A stretch of DNA of 7,824 nt from Nitrososphaerota archaeon. Lineage in GTDB: Archaea; Thermoproteota; Nitrososphaeria; Nitrososphaerales; Gagatemarchaeaceae. Of the stretch, positions 1 to 4,721 are shown piece by piece. The position numbers and the translations under genes are program-made. The number at the start of each line of letters is the position of its first letter. Positions within the stretch are counted from its first letter, which is position 1. The DNA lies in assembly GCA_005877185.1 (NCBI GenBank), contig VBPQ01000075.1:1-7824 (forward strand), in the 5' to 3' direction. A model generated the notes under the pieces. The model ran no database searches. It saw nothing but the letters and a program-made list of their open reading frames with translations, and was not told where the DNA came from.

Positions 1-60
1 AATGGCTGCCAGCGCAAGGATGACAAATTTCCTCTGCGAGAGCCCCTGCATGGAAAACAT
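1..60 (-). CDS. N-terminus of a membrane or secreted protein, cut by window edge
   Basis: On the minus strand an ATG at 60 opens 20 codons that stay open to the window edge. The peptide starts MFSMQGLSQRKF and continues with a run of V, I, L and A residues. A short polar stretch with a basic RK pair followed by a hydrophobic run is what a signal peptide or first membrane segment looks like. An in-frame stop lies upstream at 85-87 and no other ATG is in frame, so the start is either this ATG or the second Met three codons in. It diverges from the gene at 237. Nothing of the mature protein is visible, so no function can be given. Confidence 0.5.
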   Translation of the reverse strand, partial: MFSMQGLSQRKFVILALAAI

Positions 61-203
61 CTGTGCGCATGCTTGGTAATAATGTTAGTGAGAAGAAAGG
101 AACTCCTCGGTAAGTTGATTCACCCAGGGAATCCTCCCGCTTCGCATGGACAATCAGGCTCTAAAGCCGCCGATAGTGCTTTCGTGAACACGAACATATT
201 CGC

Positions 204-209
204 TATAAG
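204..209 (+). promoter_or_regulatory. TATA-like box for the SRPBCC gene
   Basis: The hexamer TATAAG lies about 30 bases before the TTG codon at 237 in an A/T-rich stretch. Archaeal transcription usually begins about 25 bases after the box centre, giving a leader of only a few bases. The surrounding DNA is A/T-rich in general, so other positions are possible. Confidence 0.35.
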
Positions 210-236
210 CCATATTAGTTGGCTTTGAATTAATTC

Positions 237-710
237 TTGTTAATCCCGACTGTGAAAGGGACCGTCGAGATATCTGCTTCCCCTGAGAGAGTCTGGAACA
301 TCATCGCCGACCCCACAAATTTGCCGAAACTCGCGCCCTACGTTCTCTCGAGCGAATTTGATCCACCCGGCCTGATGACCGTGGGTGCAAAGGGCCACGC
401 CATCGGCAGGATGGCGGGACGAAAGGTCGAAGTCTTCGCAGAGGTCATGGAGGCTGAGCCGAGCAGGAGGCTGGCTCTAAAGCAGAGACCTGGTGGCCTG
501 TTAAAGTCTCTCTCCACCACGGTCACCCTCGAACCAACCCCGAAGGGGACACTCGCGACAGAGGAATTTCAGTTCGAAGTTTCTATGGGGCATCTTGGCA
601 AAGCCCTGAGCGGGCTCGTCGTAAACAGGTCCATCAGAAAGAACGCGATTGACTACCTGAAGAACCTCAAGGAGATTGCAGAGCTTCGGGAGACACCTGG
701 CAAAGCCTAG
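237..710 (+). CDS. SRPBCC/START-like domain protein
   Basis: A 157-residue protein whose opening matches the SRPBCC (START-like, polyketide cyclase/CoxG-like) fold: a first strand with VKGTVEISASPERVW, then the helix VWNIIADPTNLPKLAPYV, alternating strands in the middle, and a long C-terminal helix around residues 119-150. The family has a deep hydrophobic pocket that binds lipids or other apolar ligands, but members differ widely in job and no ligand can be read here. Length is typical of a single-domain member. The listed start is TTG at 237. A GTG at 252 (reading VKGTVEIS) would also leave the whole fold intact and cannot be excluded. It is monocistronic and convergent with the beta-propeller gene; only 70 bases separate the two stops. 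Confidence 0.8.
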   Translation: MLIPTVKGTVEISASPERVWNIIADPTNLPKLAPYVLSSEFDPPGLMTVGAKGHAIGRMAGRKVEVFAEVMEAEPSRRLALKQRPGGLLKSLSTTVTLEPTPKGTLATEEFQFEVSMGHLGKALSGLVVNRSIRKNAIDYLKNLKEIAELRETPGKA

Positions 711-780
711 GTCCTCTCCTCCAATTCTTATCCGAGACCGATTAGCCCATCGGGTATCTCTTACACTCTGGAATGTCTCG

Positions 781-2541
781 CTAAGGCGACCATGAGATTC
801 GTGCGAAGAAGATGTCGCTATCGCCGTACGAGCCGGAGTCAGCGTATGATTTTCCTGCGCCAGGGAAGCCATTTCTTGCATCTGTCCAGATGACGAAGAC
901 CTTGTTGCCGGCCGCGGTCGCGTAGATGTAGTCTCCCATGAATTGTGCACCCTGCCCATTGGTGCTAGAACCTGCAGGATCGAAGCCGGCGGCGGTTGTG
1001 TCAGACCTTACGTATCCCCACGTGGACCCTCCGTCTACACTTACAGCTACAGTTACCCCTATGAGGCGTGTGTTGTCTAGAGAGCAACTCGCGCTGCAGG
1101 CCGCCAGTCCGGTAGTGTCATAGGACCTGTCGTAGTAAACCACGCTGACAGCCGTACTCCCCGATGACCCTGTCGAGGAAGTCACCCACGGGAAGAACTG
1201 GTCGCCCGGGTCTCCTGTTCCCCCAAGCCTCTTGCTGATTACTGATGGGGCAGACCATGTAGCTCCCCCATTCGTGGACTTCGAAAAGAAGACGTCTGTC
1301 CTGGATGAAGAGCTTACGCATGAGCTTGCGGGGCTGCACTTTGCCGCCCAAGCTACATAGACATCTCCGTTCGGCGCAACTGTCATCGACGGGAAGCTGT
1401 TATCTCTGAAGCCCGCCTTCGGTGTTGCATCTCTGAAGCTCGGTCCGTTCAGTGGGCTTGGAATATCCACGATTGTGCTGACCACTACTGGGCTCGTGAA
1501 GTGCTTCCCACCGTCGAGCGATTTAGCCGAGACGATCGCGTTCGGAGCGAAGCGGTTGAGTGATTCTTCCCAAGCGACATAGACCTCTCCGTTTGGTCCG
1601 ATTCTGACCACCGAGCCCTGAACCCCACCACATCCTAAGTTACAACTCCTGGAAAGAAATACAGGCTTTGACCAAGTTGCTCCTCCGTCTGTGGACCGCG
1701 CCACCGCGATTCTATCGCTCGCGATGCCTCCGAAGATCGAGTTATCGTCGCTGGTGAACATCGACCAGCTCACGTAGACATTGCCCAGAAATGGGCTTGT
1801 CGAACTTGTGTCCACCCAGATGTTCTCCTTGTCATCGAACCTGACAGGATTGCCTGATGTTACACGTACGGGCACCCAGTCGGTTGAAAGGAGACCGGTC
1901 GTGCCGCTCTCAGTATCGAAGGTTGCCTTTGCGACCACGATGTCTGCGGTAAGGCCAGTTTGCTCCAGCTTCGGTGAAGCTGGTGTCCTGGGGAAGGCGA
2001 GATTTGCGTAGTACGCGTTCCCTGATGCGTCGAAGGCGACCGCTGGGTCTCCCGCGCTAAACATGCCAAGTCCCGCCCAGCCTGCTAAAGCAGCGGCGCT
2101 CACTGTATCGAGCAACCCCAAGTCGGTCCATGTTTTCCCGCCGTTAGTGCTCGTGTAGAGACCCGAAGTTCCAATGTTGTCTGCAAAGGGACACTCCGTC
2201 AGCCCATTGAGTACCCCATTTCCGTTCAGGTCTTCACAGGGAGGTTCGGCCTGCTCGTCGTTCGCCCCGGCGATGAGATTGAGGGAATTGAGGGGGTTGA
2301 CCGCAATTGACGGCTCGTTCTGTTTCGCCTGTGGAAACCTAGGCAATGGGGCCGGTGGCATCGTACCTGTCGGAGTAGGCAGGGCCGAGTTTAGCTTGTT
2401 TACCCTGCTCTCGCCTTCGTTTGTTAGCGAGGAAGGCAGCGTGCCCAGGACAGAAGCTGGTGTTGCAAGAATCACTAGAGCCATGAAAGCCGCGATGACG
2501 ACTCTGTAGTCGATTCGATTCCTGTCAGGGAATCGGTTCAT
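781..2541 (-). CDS. Secreted BNR/Asp-box (sialidase-like) beta-propeller protein
   Basis: About 586 residues. The N-terminus has basic residues then a hydrophobic segment (roughly residues 13-32), a likely signal peptide. The segment NEPSIAVNPLNSLNLIAGA resembles the first blade of many BNR-repeat proteins. Five Asp-box motifs (S-x-D/N-G-G-x-T-W type) follow: STNGGKTW about 131-138, STDGGATW 283-290, SLDGGKHF 341-348 (degenerate), STNGGATW 422-429 and SVDGGSTW 501-508. Each is paired with strands such as GEVYVAW or GDVYVAW. This predicts a six- or seven-bladed propeller related to sialidases. The Asp box is structural, and I cannot identify the arginine triad of true sialidases, so enzyme activity is unproven. 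The segment DLNGNGVLNG (about 105-114) resembles a calcium-binding loop. Paired cysteines suggest disulfides outside the cell. I chose the ATG at 2541 over the GTG at 2547 because a TATA-like box sits 26 bases before it. Confidence 0.8.
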   Translation of the reverse strand: MNRFPDRNRIDYRVVIAAFMALVILATPASVLGTLPSSLTNEGESRVNKLNSALPTPTGTMPPAPLPRFPQAKQNEPSIAVNPLNSLNLIAGANDEQAEPPCEDLNGNGVLNGLTECPFADNIGTSGLYTSTNGGKTWTDLGLLDTVSAAALAGWAGLGMFSAGDPAVAFDASGNAYYANLAFPRTPASPKLEQTGLTADIVVAKATFDTESGTTGLLSTDWVPVRVTSGNPVRFDDKENIWVDTSSTSPFLGNVYVSWSMFTSDDNSIFGGIASDRIAVARSTDGGATWSKPVFLSRSCNLGCGGVQGSVVRIGPNGEVYVAWEESLNRFAPNAIVSAKSLDGGKHFTSPVVVSTIVDIPSPLNGPSFRDATPKAGFRDNSFPSMTVAPNGDVYVAWAAKCSPASSCVSSSSRTDVFFSKSTNGGATWSAPSVISKRLGGTGDPGDQFFPWVTSSTGSSGSTAVSVVYYDRSYDTTGLAACSASCSLDNTRLIGVTVAVSVDGGSTWGYVRSDTTAAGFDPAGSSTNGQGAQFMGDYIYATAAGNKVFVIWTDARNGFPGAGKSYADSGSYGDSDIFFARISWSP

Positions 2542-2564
2542 CGCCACTCATCCTGGCACTCTCG

Positions 2565-2570
2565 ATATAA
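2565..2570 (-). promoter_or_regulatory. TATA-like box of the beta-propeller gene
   Basis: On the minus strand the hexamer TTATAT is centred 26 bases upstream of the ATG at 2541. That would start transcription at or next to the start codon, a leaderless arrangement. This spacing argues against the GTG six bases earlier as the start. Confidence 0.5.
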
Positions 2571-2637
2571 CTTTTAGCGTACTCCTGAATTGAGTCGTAA
2601 AGTTAACGTCACCCAATGCGACAACGGGCAATCCTAG

Positions 2638-2657
2638 CAATGGCAGTACTGCCATTG
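2638..2657. repeat. Perfect 20-bp palindrome
   Basis: CAATGGCAGTACTGCCATTG reads the same on both strands with no mismatch and no spacer. It lies about 70 bases upstream of the TATA-like box of the beta-propeller gene. A dimeric DNA-binding protein would fit such a site. With no loop it is a poor RNA hairpin. No second copy was seen in the window. Confidence 0.6.
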
Positions 2658-2805
2658 AGCCTTAATTCTGCGTGAGTAGATGCTGTCATATTTTCACACT
2701 GATGCACAACCTTACGCTTTTCCTTCCCACTCCTTGTAATCGAGCCTCAAGGGGACTAAACAGATGGGTCTTGCTTGTCGTTGCGAAACCAGAGGAAGAC
2801 ACCCT

Positions 2806-2837
2806 TTAGGGTTCGAATCCCTTCCGGCTCGAACCCT
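2806..2837 (+). repeat. tRNA T-arm-like motif within a 9-bp inverted repeat; possible integration scar
   Basis: AGGGTTCGAATCCCT matches the T-arm of a tRNA (GG-TTCGAAT-CC) and is followed by CCGGCTCG, where a 3' acceptor strand would be. CGAGCC at 2741-2746 could pair with that strand. In addition AGGGTTCGA (2808-2816) and TCGAACCCT (2829-2837) form a perfect 9-bp inverted repeat with a 12-base loop. I cannot fold a complete tRNA: no proper D-arm or anticodon arm, no T at position 8, and a mismatch closing the T-stem. It may be the leftover 3' end of a tRNA at an element boundary, or a simple hairpin. The truncated regulator ends inside it. Confidence 0.3.
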
Positions 2838-2958
2838 TGGCCAGACTGACGTCGAGTTCAGAGCCACCCAGGACACAGGTCCATTCCAGGCCCCTAGGCT
2901 CTCGAATTAACAGCTCAATAAGCTGCATCACTATGAGTTCGTTGGGCCTCCTCTTCAA
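2806..2958 (-). pseudogene. Truncated winged-helix regulator, second copy
   Basis: A 50-codon minus-strand ORF from TTG at 2958 to TAA at 2808-2806. Its start LKRRPNELIVMQLIELL aligns with LKRRSDLVILMDILGAV, the start of the regulator at 4364-4618. The DNA around the TTG is nearly identical in the two (TTGAAGAGGAGG in both). After about 23 residues the similarity stops and the last residues read through the T-arm-like motif, so the recognition helix and wing are missing. It sits divergent to the truncated HerA-like gene at 3074, just as the intact regulator sits divergent to the intact HerA-like gene. I infer a decayed duplicate. A short expressed peptide is possible but would not be expected to bind DNA as a winged helix. 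Confidence 0.6.
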
Positions 2959-2969
2959 CGGTCAGACCA

Positions 2970-2993
2970 GCCGCCTCCGATTAGATAGGCGGC
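2970..2993. promoter_or_regulatory. Inverted repeat in promoter of truncated regulator
   Basis: GCCGCCT and AGGCGGC form a perfect 7-bp inverted repeat separated by 10 bases (2977-2986). The spacer carries, on the minus strand, the TATA-like stretch CTATCTAATC. The same layout, CGCCT-N10-AGGCG around a TATA-like box, precedes the intact regulator at 4636-4655. Conservation in both copies suggests an autoregulatory operator over the core promoter. Confidence 0.55.
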
Positions 2994-3012
2994 ATCGGTC
3001 GGTCGGTAACTT

Positions 3013-3034
3013 ACCTGTGATAAGTATCATAGGT
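3013..3034. promoter_or_regulatory. 22-bp near-perfect palindrome upstream of truncated HerA-like gene
   Basis: ACCTGTGATA and TATCATAGGT are inverted copies around a 2-base centre with one mismatch (G opposite T). The site ends 11 bases before the TATA-like box of the gene at 3074. It would suit a dimeric regulator of the divergent pair. It differs in sequence from the CTCAT-N5-ATGAG sites of the intact copy. Confidence 0.5.
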
Positions 3035-3045
3035 GCGTAATTTCC

Positions 3046-3051
3046 TTTAAT
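3046..3051 (+). promoter_or_regulatory. TATA-like box of truncated HerA-like gene
   Basis: TTTAAT is centred about 25 bases before the ATG at 3074, predicting a leaderless or near-leaderless transcript. The intact gene at 4722 has TTTAAG at the equivalent distance, and both also share the octamer ACCGCGTA at or just before the start codon (3062-3069 and 4715-4722). Confidence 0.5.
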
Positions 3052-3073
3052 CTTCCCTGACACCGCGTAAGGA

Positions 3074-3259
3074 ATGAGCGCAACAACTGCCGGGGCGGTC
3101 TGGCTCGGCCACTGCCGCATGGGTGGCAGGCTGTACCTGAGGCGCGACGAACTGTACCCGGGGATGAACCTAATCGGGAACGGCACCAGCTCGCCCAGCA
3201 CGGGGAAGCTACAGGCGACGACCGCAACTACGGGTGAGGATGCCTCTTGGGGGACCTGA
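3074..3259 (+). pseudogene. N-terminal remnant of a HerA-like protein, second copy
   Basis: A 61-codon ORF. Residues about 9-37 (VWLG..R.GGRLYL..DEL.PG....GNG) match residues 6-34 of the intact protein at 4722 at 19 of 29 positions, and the promoter region is also alike. After GNG the similarity ends abruptly and a Ser/Thr-rich tail unlike any ATPase leads to a stop, so the RecA-like core and C-terminal winged helix are gone. Like the intact copy it shows GNG where a HerA-type Walker A would be GxTGSGKS. Its stop overlaps the start of the small membrane ORF at 3247. I read it as the truncated half of a duplicated divergent module. A short functional peptide cannot be ruled out. Confidence 0.6.
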
Positions 3260-3528
3260 TTAAGCTCGCCGCCTTCCTCGGAACGCTGCTGCTCAGCTAC
3301 GCGATACTCTCCATGCTGCTCCAGTACATCGGCTTCCTCCTTCCCCTCTCCCTCGGCCTCTGCCCCGCGGCGTCGAACCCTTACTCTGCTCTCCTGGGCT
3401 ACGCCCTAGCCGCCGTCACACAGATTCGATTCAATTCTGCATGGTCGCCGCGATGTACCAGAAGTTGGATACCGAGTTTACGGCTGCAAGCGGGTTCCGG
3501 ATGTCGACGAAACAAGTCCTCAGACTAG
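3247..3528 (+). CDS. Small membrane ORF, C-terminal part possibly frameshifted
   Basis: It starts with TTG at 3247, preceded by a Shine-Dalgarno-like GGTGAG (3233-3238), and overlaps the stop of the truncated HerA-like ORF, so translation may be coupled. Residues about 5-38 are strongly hydrophobic (AAFLGTLLLSYAILSMLLQY and onward), enough for one long or two short membrane segments. From about residue 57 on the reading becomes Arg/Ser/Cys/Trp-rich and looks non-coding. In the next frame, 3441-3539 reads MVAAMYQKLDTEFTAAS and ends LRLALE before a stop, which looks more like protein. A frameshift near 3420-3440 would join the two. Family not recognised; it may be a decaying gene. Confidence 0.35.
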   Translation: MGDLIKLAAFLGTLLLSYAILSMLLQYIGFLLPLSLGLCPAASNPYSALLGYALAAVTQIRFNSAWSPRCTRSWIPSLRLQAGSGCRRNKSSD

Positions 3529-3926
3529 CTCTTGAGTGACCATCTCGTTCTGGAGTGTCTTCTCCCTCGCCCTCGCTCCCTTGATTGACTGGCTTAGGTG
3601 AGACGAGAACAGGTACTCTGCCACGCCCACGTACACGAAGGCGATTGCCAGACCTACGATGAACAGATGGAAGGGCAGTAATGCGCGACCGCTGAGAAGA
3701 CTCACGCGTGCATAGCTGCTGCCACCGATGATGAGTGGAAAGAGCGCCAGAAAGATATAGGACGTGGAGACGATGGAAGTAACACCATCGTCGTTATCGA
3801 GATCTTCCTTATCTTTCGGGCAGCGACTTCCACCTGCTCCACGAAAACGTAGTTGAGGTGCCCTCCGTGAGCGAGCTCGCTGAGGATTTTCCGGTATTCG
3901 ACTATTGGACGCTCGTGTCTTCCCAT
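3520..3926 (-). pseudogene. Two-TM membrane protein, frameshifted paralog
   Basis: From ATG at 3926 the frame reads ...ARKIRKISITTMV and then loses sense. In another frame TSIVSTSYIFLALFPLI follows, ending in AEYLFSSHLSQSIKGARARE and a stop at 3520. Joined, these give about 135 residues that align along the length with the neighbour at 3931-4299: RKIRKISITTM with RKIRTLSIITV, FVYVGVAEYLFSSHL with WLYVGVRNYLFSTRL, and the same charged C-terminal helix. Adding one base near 3781-3785 makes the alignment gapless there, so a single-base loss (or sequencing error) broke it. It has two predicted TM segments. It starts only 4 bases after the upstream gene's stop, so the two form an operon made by tandem duplication. 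Function unknown. Confidence 0.65.
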
Positions 3927-3930
3927 CGGC

Positions 3931-4299
3931 TCACCCCGTGATTCTCTTCTCGATCTTCCTCTCTTCCGCCCTTACCTCCCGAATCTGCCTGCCCAGCCGC
4001 GTCGAAAAGAGATAGTTGCGAACTCCGACGTAGAGCCAGGCCGCGGAGAGAATCAAGAGGAGAACCTCCACCGAGATCAGTGCCGGGTCGGCGAGGTTGA
4101 CCTGCACAGACCGCGTCGGGGAGACGAGAGGAAGCAGTATCTGGGAGAAGTATGAGGCGGCGAGGAGGAATGCCACGACCACCGTTATTATCGACAGCGT
4201 CCTTATCTTCCGCTCCCCGTCCTCCATGTGCTGCACGAGTTCCTCGTGCGCCTCGATGACCATCACGGCCGGCGACCTTTCGTCCTCCCCTTCTGCCAT
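3931..4299 (-). CDS. Two-TM small membrane protein with charged helical ends
   Basis: 122 residues from ATG at 4299. The acidic N-terminus leads to a charged helix (EELVQHMEDGERKIR, about 19-33), a first membrane segment about 36-59, a short external loop (about 60-72), a second segment about 74-94, and a very charged C-terminal helix (RQIREVRAEERKIEKR, about 104-119) that could form a coiled coil. Both ends are probably cytoplasmic. I do not recognise a named family. It heads a minus-strand operon with its frameshifted paralog and has its own promoter with a CTCAT-N5-ATGAG site shared with the regulator/HerA-like intergenic region. This suggests co-regulation with that module. A membrane anchor for the cytoplasmic ATPases is possible but only inferred. 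Confidence 0.75.
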   Translation of the reverse strand: MAEGEDERSPAVMVIEAHEELVQHMEDGERKIRTLSIITVVVAFLLAASYFSQILLPLVSPTRSVQVNLADPALISVEVLLLILSAAWLYVGVRNYLFSTRLGRQIREVRAEERKIEKRITG

Positions 4300-4324
4300 C
4301 CTGAGTTAGAGCACCCCGTTGCTG

Positions 4325-4331
4325 AATAAAA
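4325..4331 (-). promoter_or_regulatory. TATA-like box of the two-TM operon
   Basis: On the minus strand TTTTATT is centred 29 bases before the ATG at 4299, predicting a leader of about three bases. A CTCAT-N5-ATGAG site lies 6 bases further upstream. Confidence 0.5.
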
Positions 4332-4337
4332 CTCTTG

Positions 4338-4352
4338 CTCATTTCAGATGAG
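4338..4352. promoter_or_regulatory. CTCAT-N5-ATGAG operator-like site 1
   Basis: CTCATTTCAGATGAG is a 15-bp inverted repeat with 5-bp arms and a 5-base centre. It sits 6 bases upstream of the TATA-like box of the two-TM operon. The identical arms and spacing occur at 4659-4673, 7 bases upstream of the regulator's TATA-like box. Placement beside the BRE position suits either repression or activation. Confidence 0.55.
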
Positions 4353-4363
4353 TTCTGGATTAA

Positions 4364-4618
4364 TCAGGGCCTGACTCTGTCGATGAGCTTCACGTAGTCC
4401 CGATGAGTCTGAATGCCGTCGGGCGTGACCGAGTAGAGTTCGTGCCCCTGCTCGAGTGACCTCTTGACAAGACCGCGCGACTCCAGCCTACCCGCGAACT
4501 TCACGAAATTATCGTAGCTAAGGTTGCAGAGCTGGGCCAGTCGCGTCGGAAGCTTCGGGCCATCGAGGACCGCCCCGAGTATGTCCATGAGAATCACAAG
4601 GTCGGACCTCCTCTTCAA
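4364..4618 (-). CDS. Winged-helix DNA-binding regulator, HTH_45-like
   Basis: 84 residues. The start KRRSDLVILMDILGAVLDGP, then a second helix (LPTRLAQLCNLSYDNFVKFA) and a third segment (LESRGLVKRSL) followed by a beta-wing (ELYSVTPDGIQTH) match the small archaeal winged-helix family HTH_45, including the KRRS start and the 'LSY' before the recognition helix. Such proteins are usually stand-alone transcription regulators. The start is TTG at 4618. A GTG at 4597 with AGGAGG 9 bases before it is an alternative, but the decayed paralog keeps the same TTG-initiated N-terminus. It is divergent to the HerA-like gene. Inverted repeats over its promoter suggest it controls itself and the neighbours; this is inference. 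Confidence 0.8.
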   Translation of the reverse strand: MKRRSDLVILMDILGAVLDGPKLPTRLAQLCNLSYDNFVKFAGRLESRGLVKRSLEQGHELYSVTPDGIQTHRDYVKLIDRVRP

Positions 4619-4635
4619 TCATCGTCGCGTGTTTG

Positions 4636-4655
4636 CGCCTCCGTAGATAAAGGCG
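4636..4655. promoter_or_regulatory. CGCCT-N10-AGGCG inverted repeat over regulator promoter
   Basis: CGCCT (4636-4640) and AGGCG (4651-4655) are inverted copies with a 10-base spacer that contains most of the minus-strand TATA-like box. The same layout with 7-bp arms and a 10-base spacer precedes the decayed regulator at 2970-2993, and the two spacers are also alike (both start CCG and contain TAGAT). A protein bound here would block the core promoter. Confidence 0.55.
4646..4651 (-). promoter_or_regulatory. TATA-like box of winged-helix regulator
   Basis: TTTATC on the minus strand, about 30 bases before the TTG at 4618, predicting a leader of a few bases. It lies inside the CGCCT-N10-AGGCG repeat. 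Confidence 0.45.
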
Positions 4656-4658
4656 TTA

Positions 4659-4673
4659 CTCATCAGTGATGAG
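4659..4673. promoter_or_regulatory. CTCAT-N5-ATGAG operator-like site 2
   Basis: CTCATCAGTGATGAG has the same 5-bp arms as site 1 and extends to 7-bp arms (CTCATCA/TGATGAG) around a single central base. It lies between the divergent regulator and HerA-like promoters, 7 bases upstream of the former's TATA-like box and 21 bases upstream of the latter's. It could control both directions. Confidence 0.6.
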
Positions 4674-4688
4674 CAGCACTGATGAGCA
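4667..4688 (+). repeat. Direct repeat of TGATGAGCA half-site
   Basis: TGATGAGCA occurs at 4667-4675 and again at 4680-4688, 13 bases apart from start to start. The first copy is the right arm of operator-like site 2; the second is an extra half-site close to the HerA-like TATA box. A tandem half-site could strengthen binding on the HerA-like side. Confidence 0.45.
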
Positions 4689-4694
4689 ATTCTC

Positions 4695-4700
4695 TTTAAG
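4695..4700 (+). promoter_or_regulatory. TATA-like box of HerA-like/RadA-like operon
   Basis: TTTAAG is centred about 25 bases before the ATG at 4722, so the transcript probably begins at the start codon. No Shine-Dalgarno sequence precedes the ATG, which agrees with leaderless translation. Confidence 0.55.
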
Positions 4701-4721
4701 CCAGCTCCATCCTAACCGCGT

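Larger units (their letters stand above)
2542..2805. other. Gene-free stretch between chromosomal and accessory parts
   Basis: I see no convincing ORF on either strand. The stretch holds the promoter of the beta-propeller gene, the 20-bp palindrome and a T-rich part around 2690-2735. CGAGCC at 2741-2746 is complementary to GGCTCG at 2826-2831, beyond the right end of this stretch, which is relevant to the tRNA-like motif annotated next. Confidence 0.5.

Noticed and set aside
2742..2831. A complete, possibly intron-bearing tRNA
   Set aside because: No acceptable D-arm, anticodon arm or T8, and a mismatched T-stem base; only the T-arm-like part holds up.
2837..3040. Plus-strand 67-codon ORF
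   Set aside because: Ser/Arg-rich reading with no fold signal; it runs antisense through the regulator remnant and its promoter repeat.
3178..3216. A Walker A motif in the Ser/Thr-rich tail of the truncated HerA-like copy (STGK)
   Set aside because: The spacing from the preceding glycines does not fit GxxxxGK[ST], and GK is followed by Leu.
3902..4342. Minus-strand 146-codon ORF overlapping the two-TM gene
   Set aside because: Gly/Arg-rich alternative frame; the two-TM frame is supported by its paralog and promoter.
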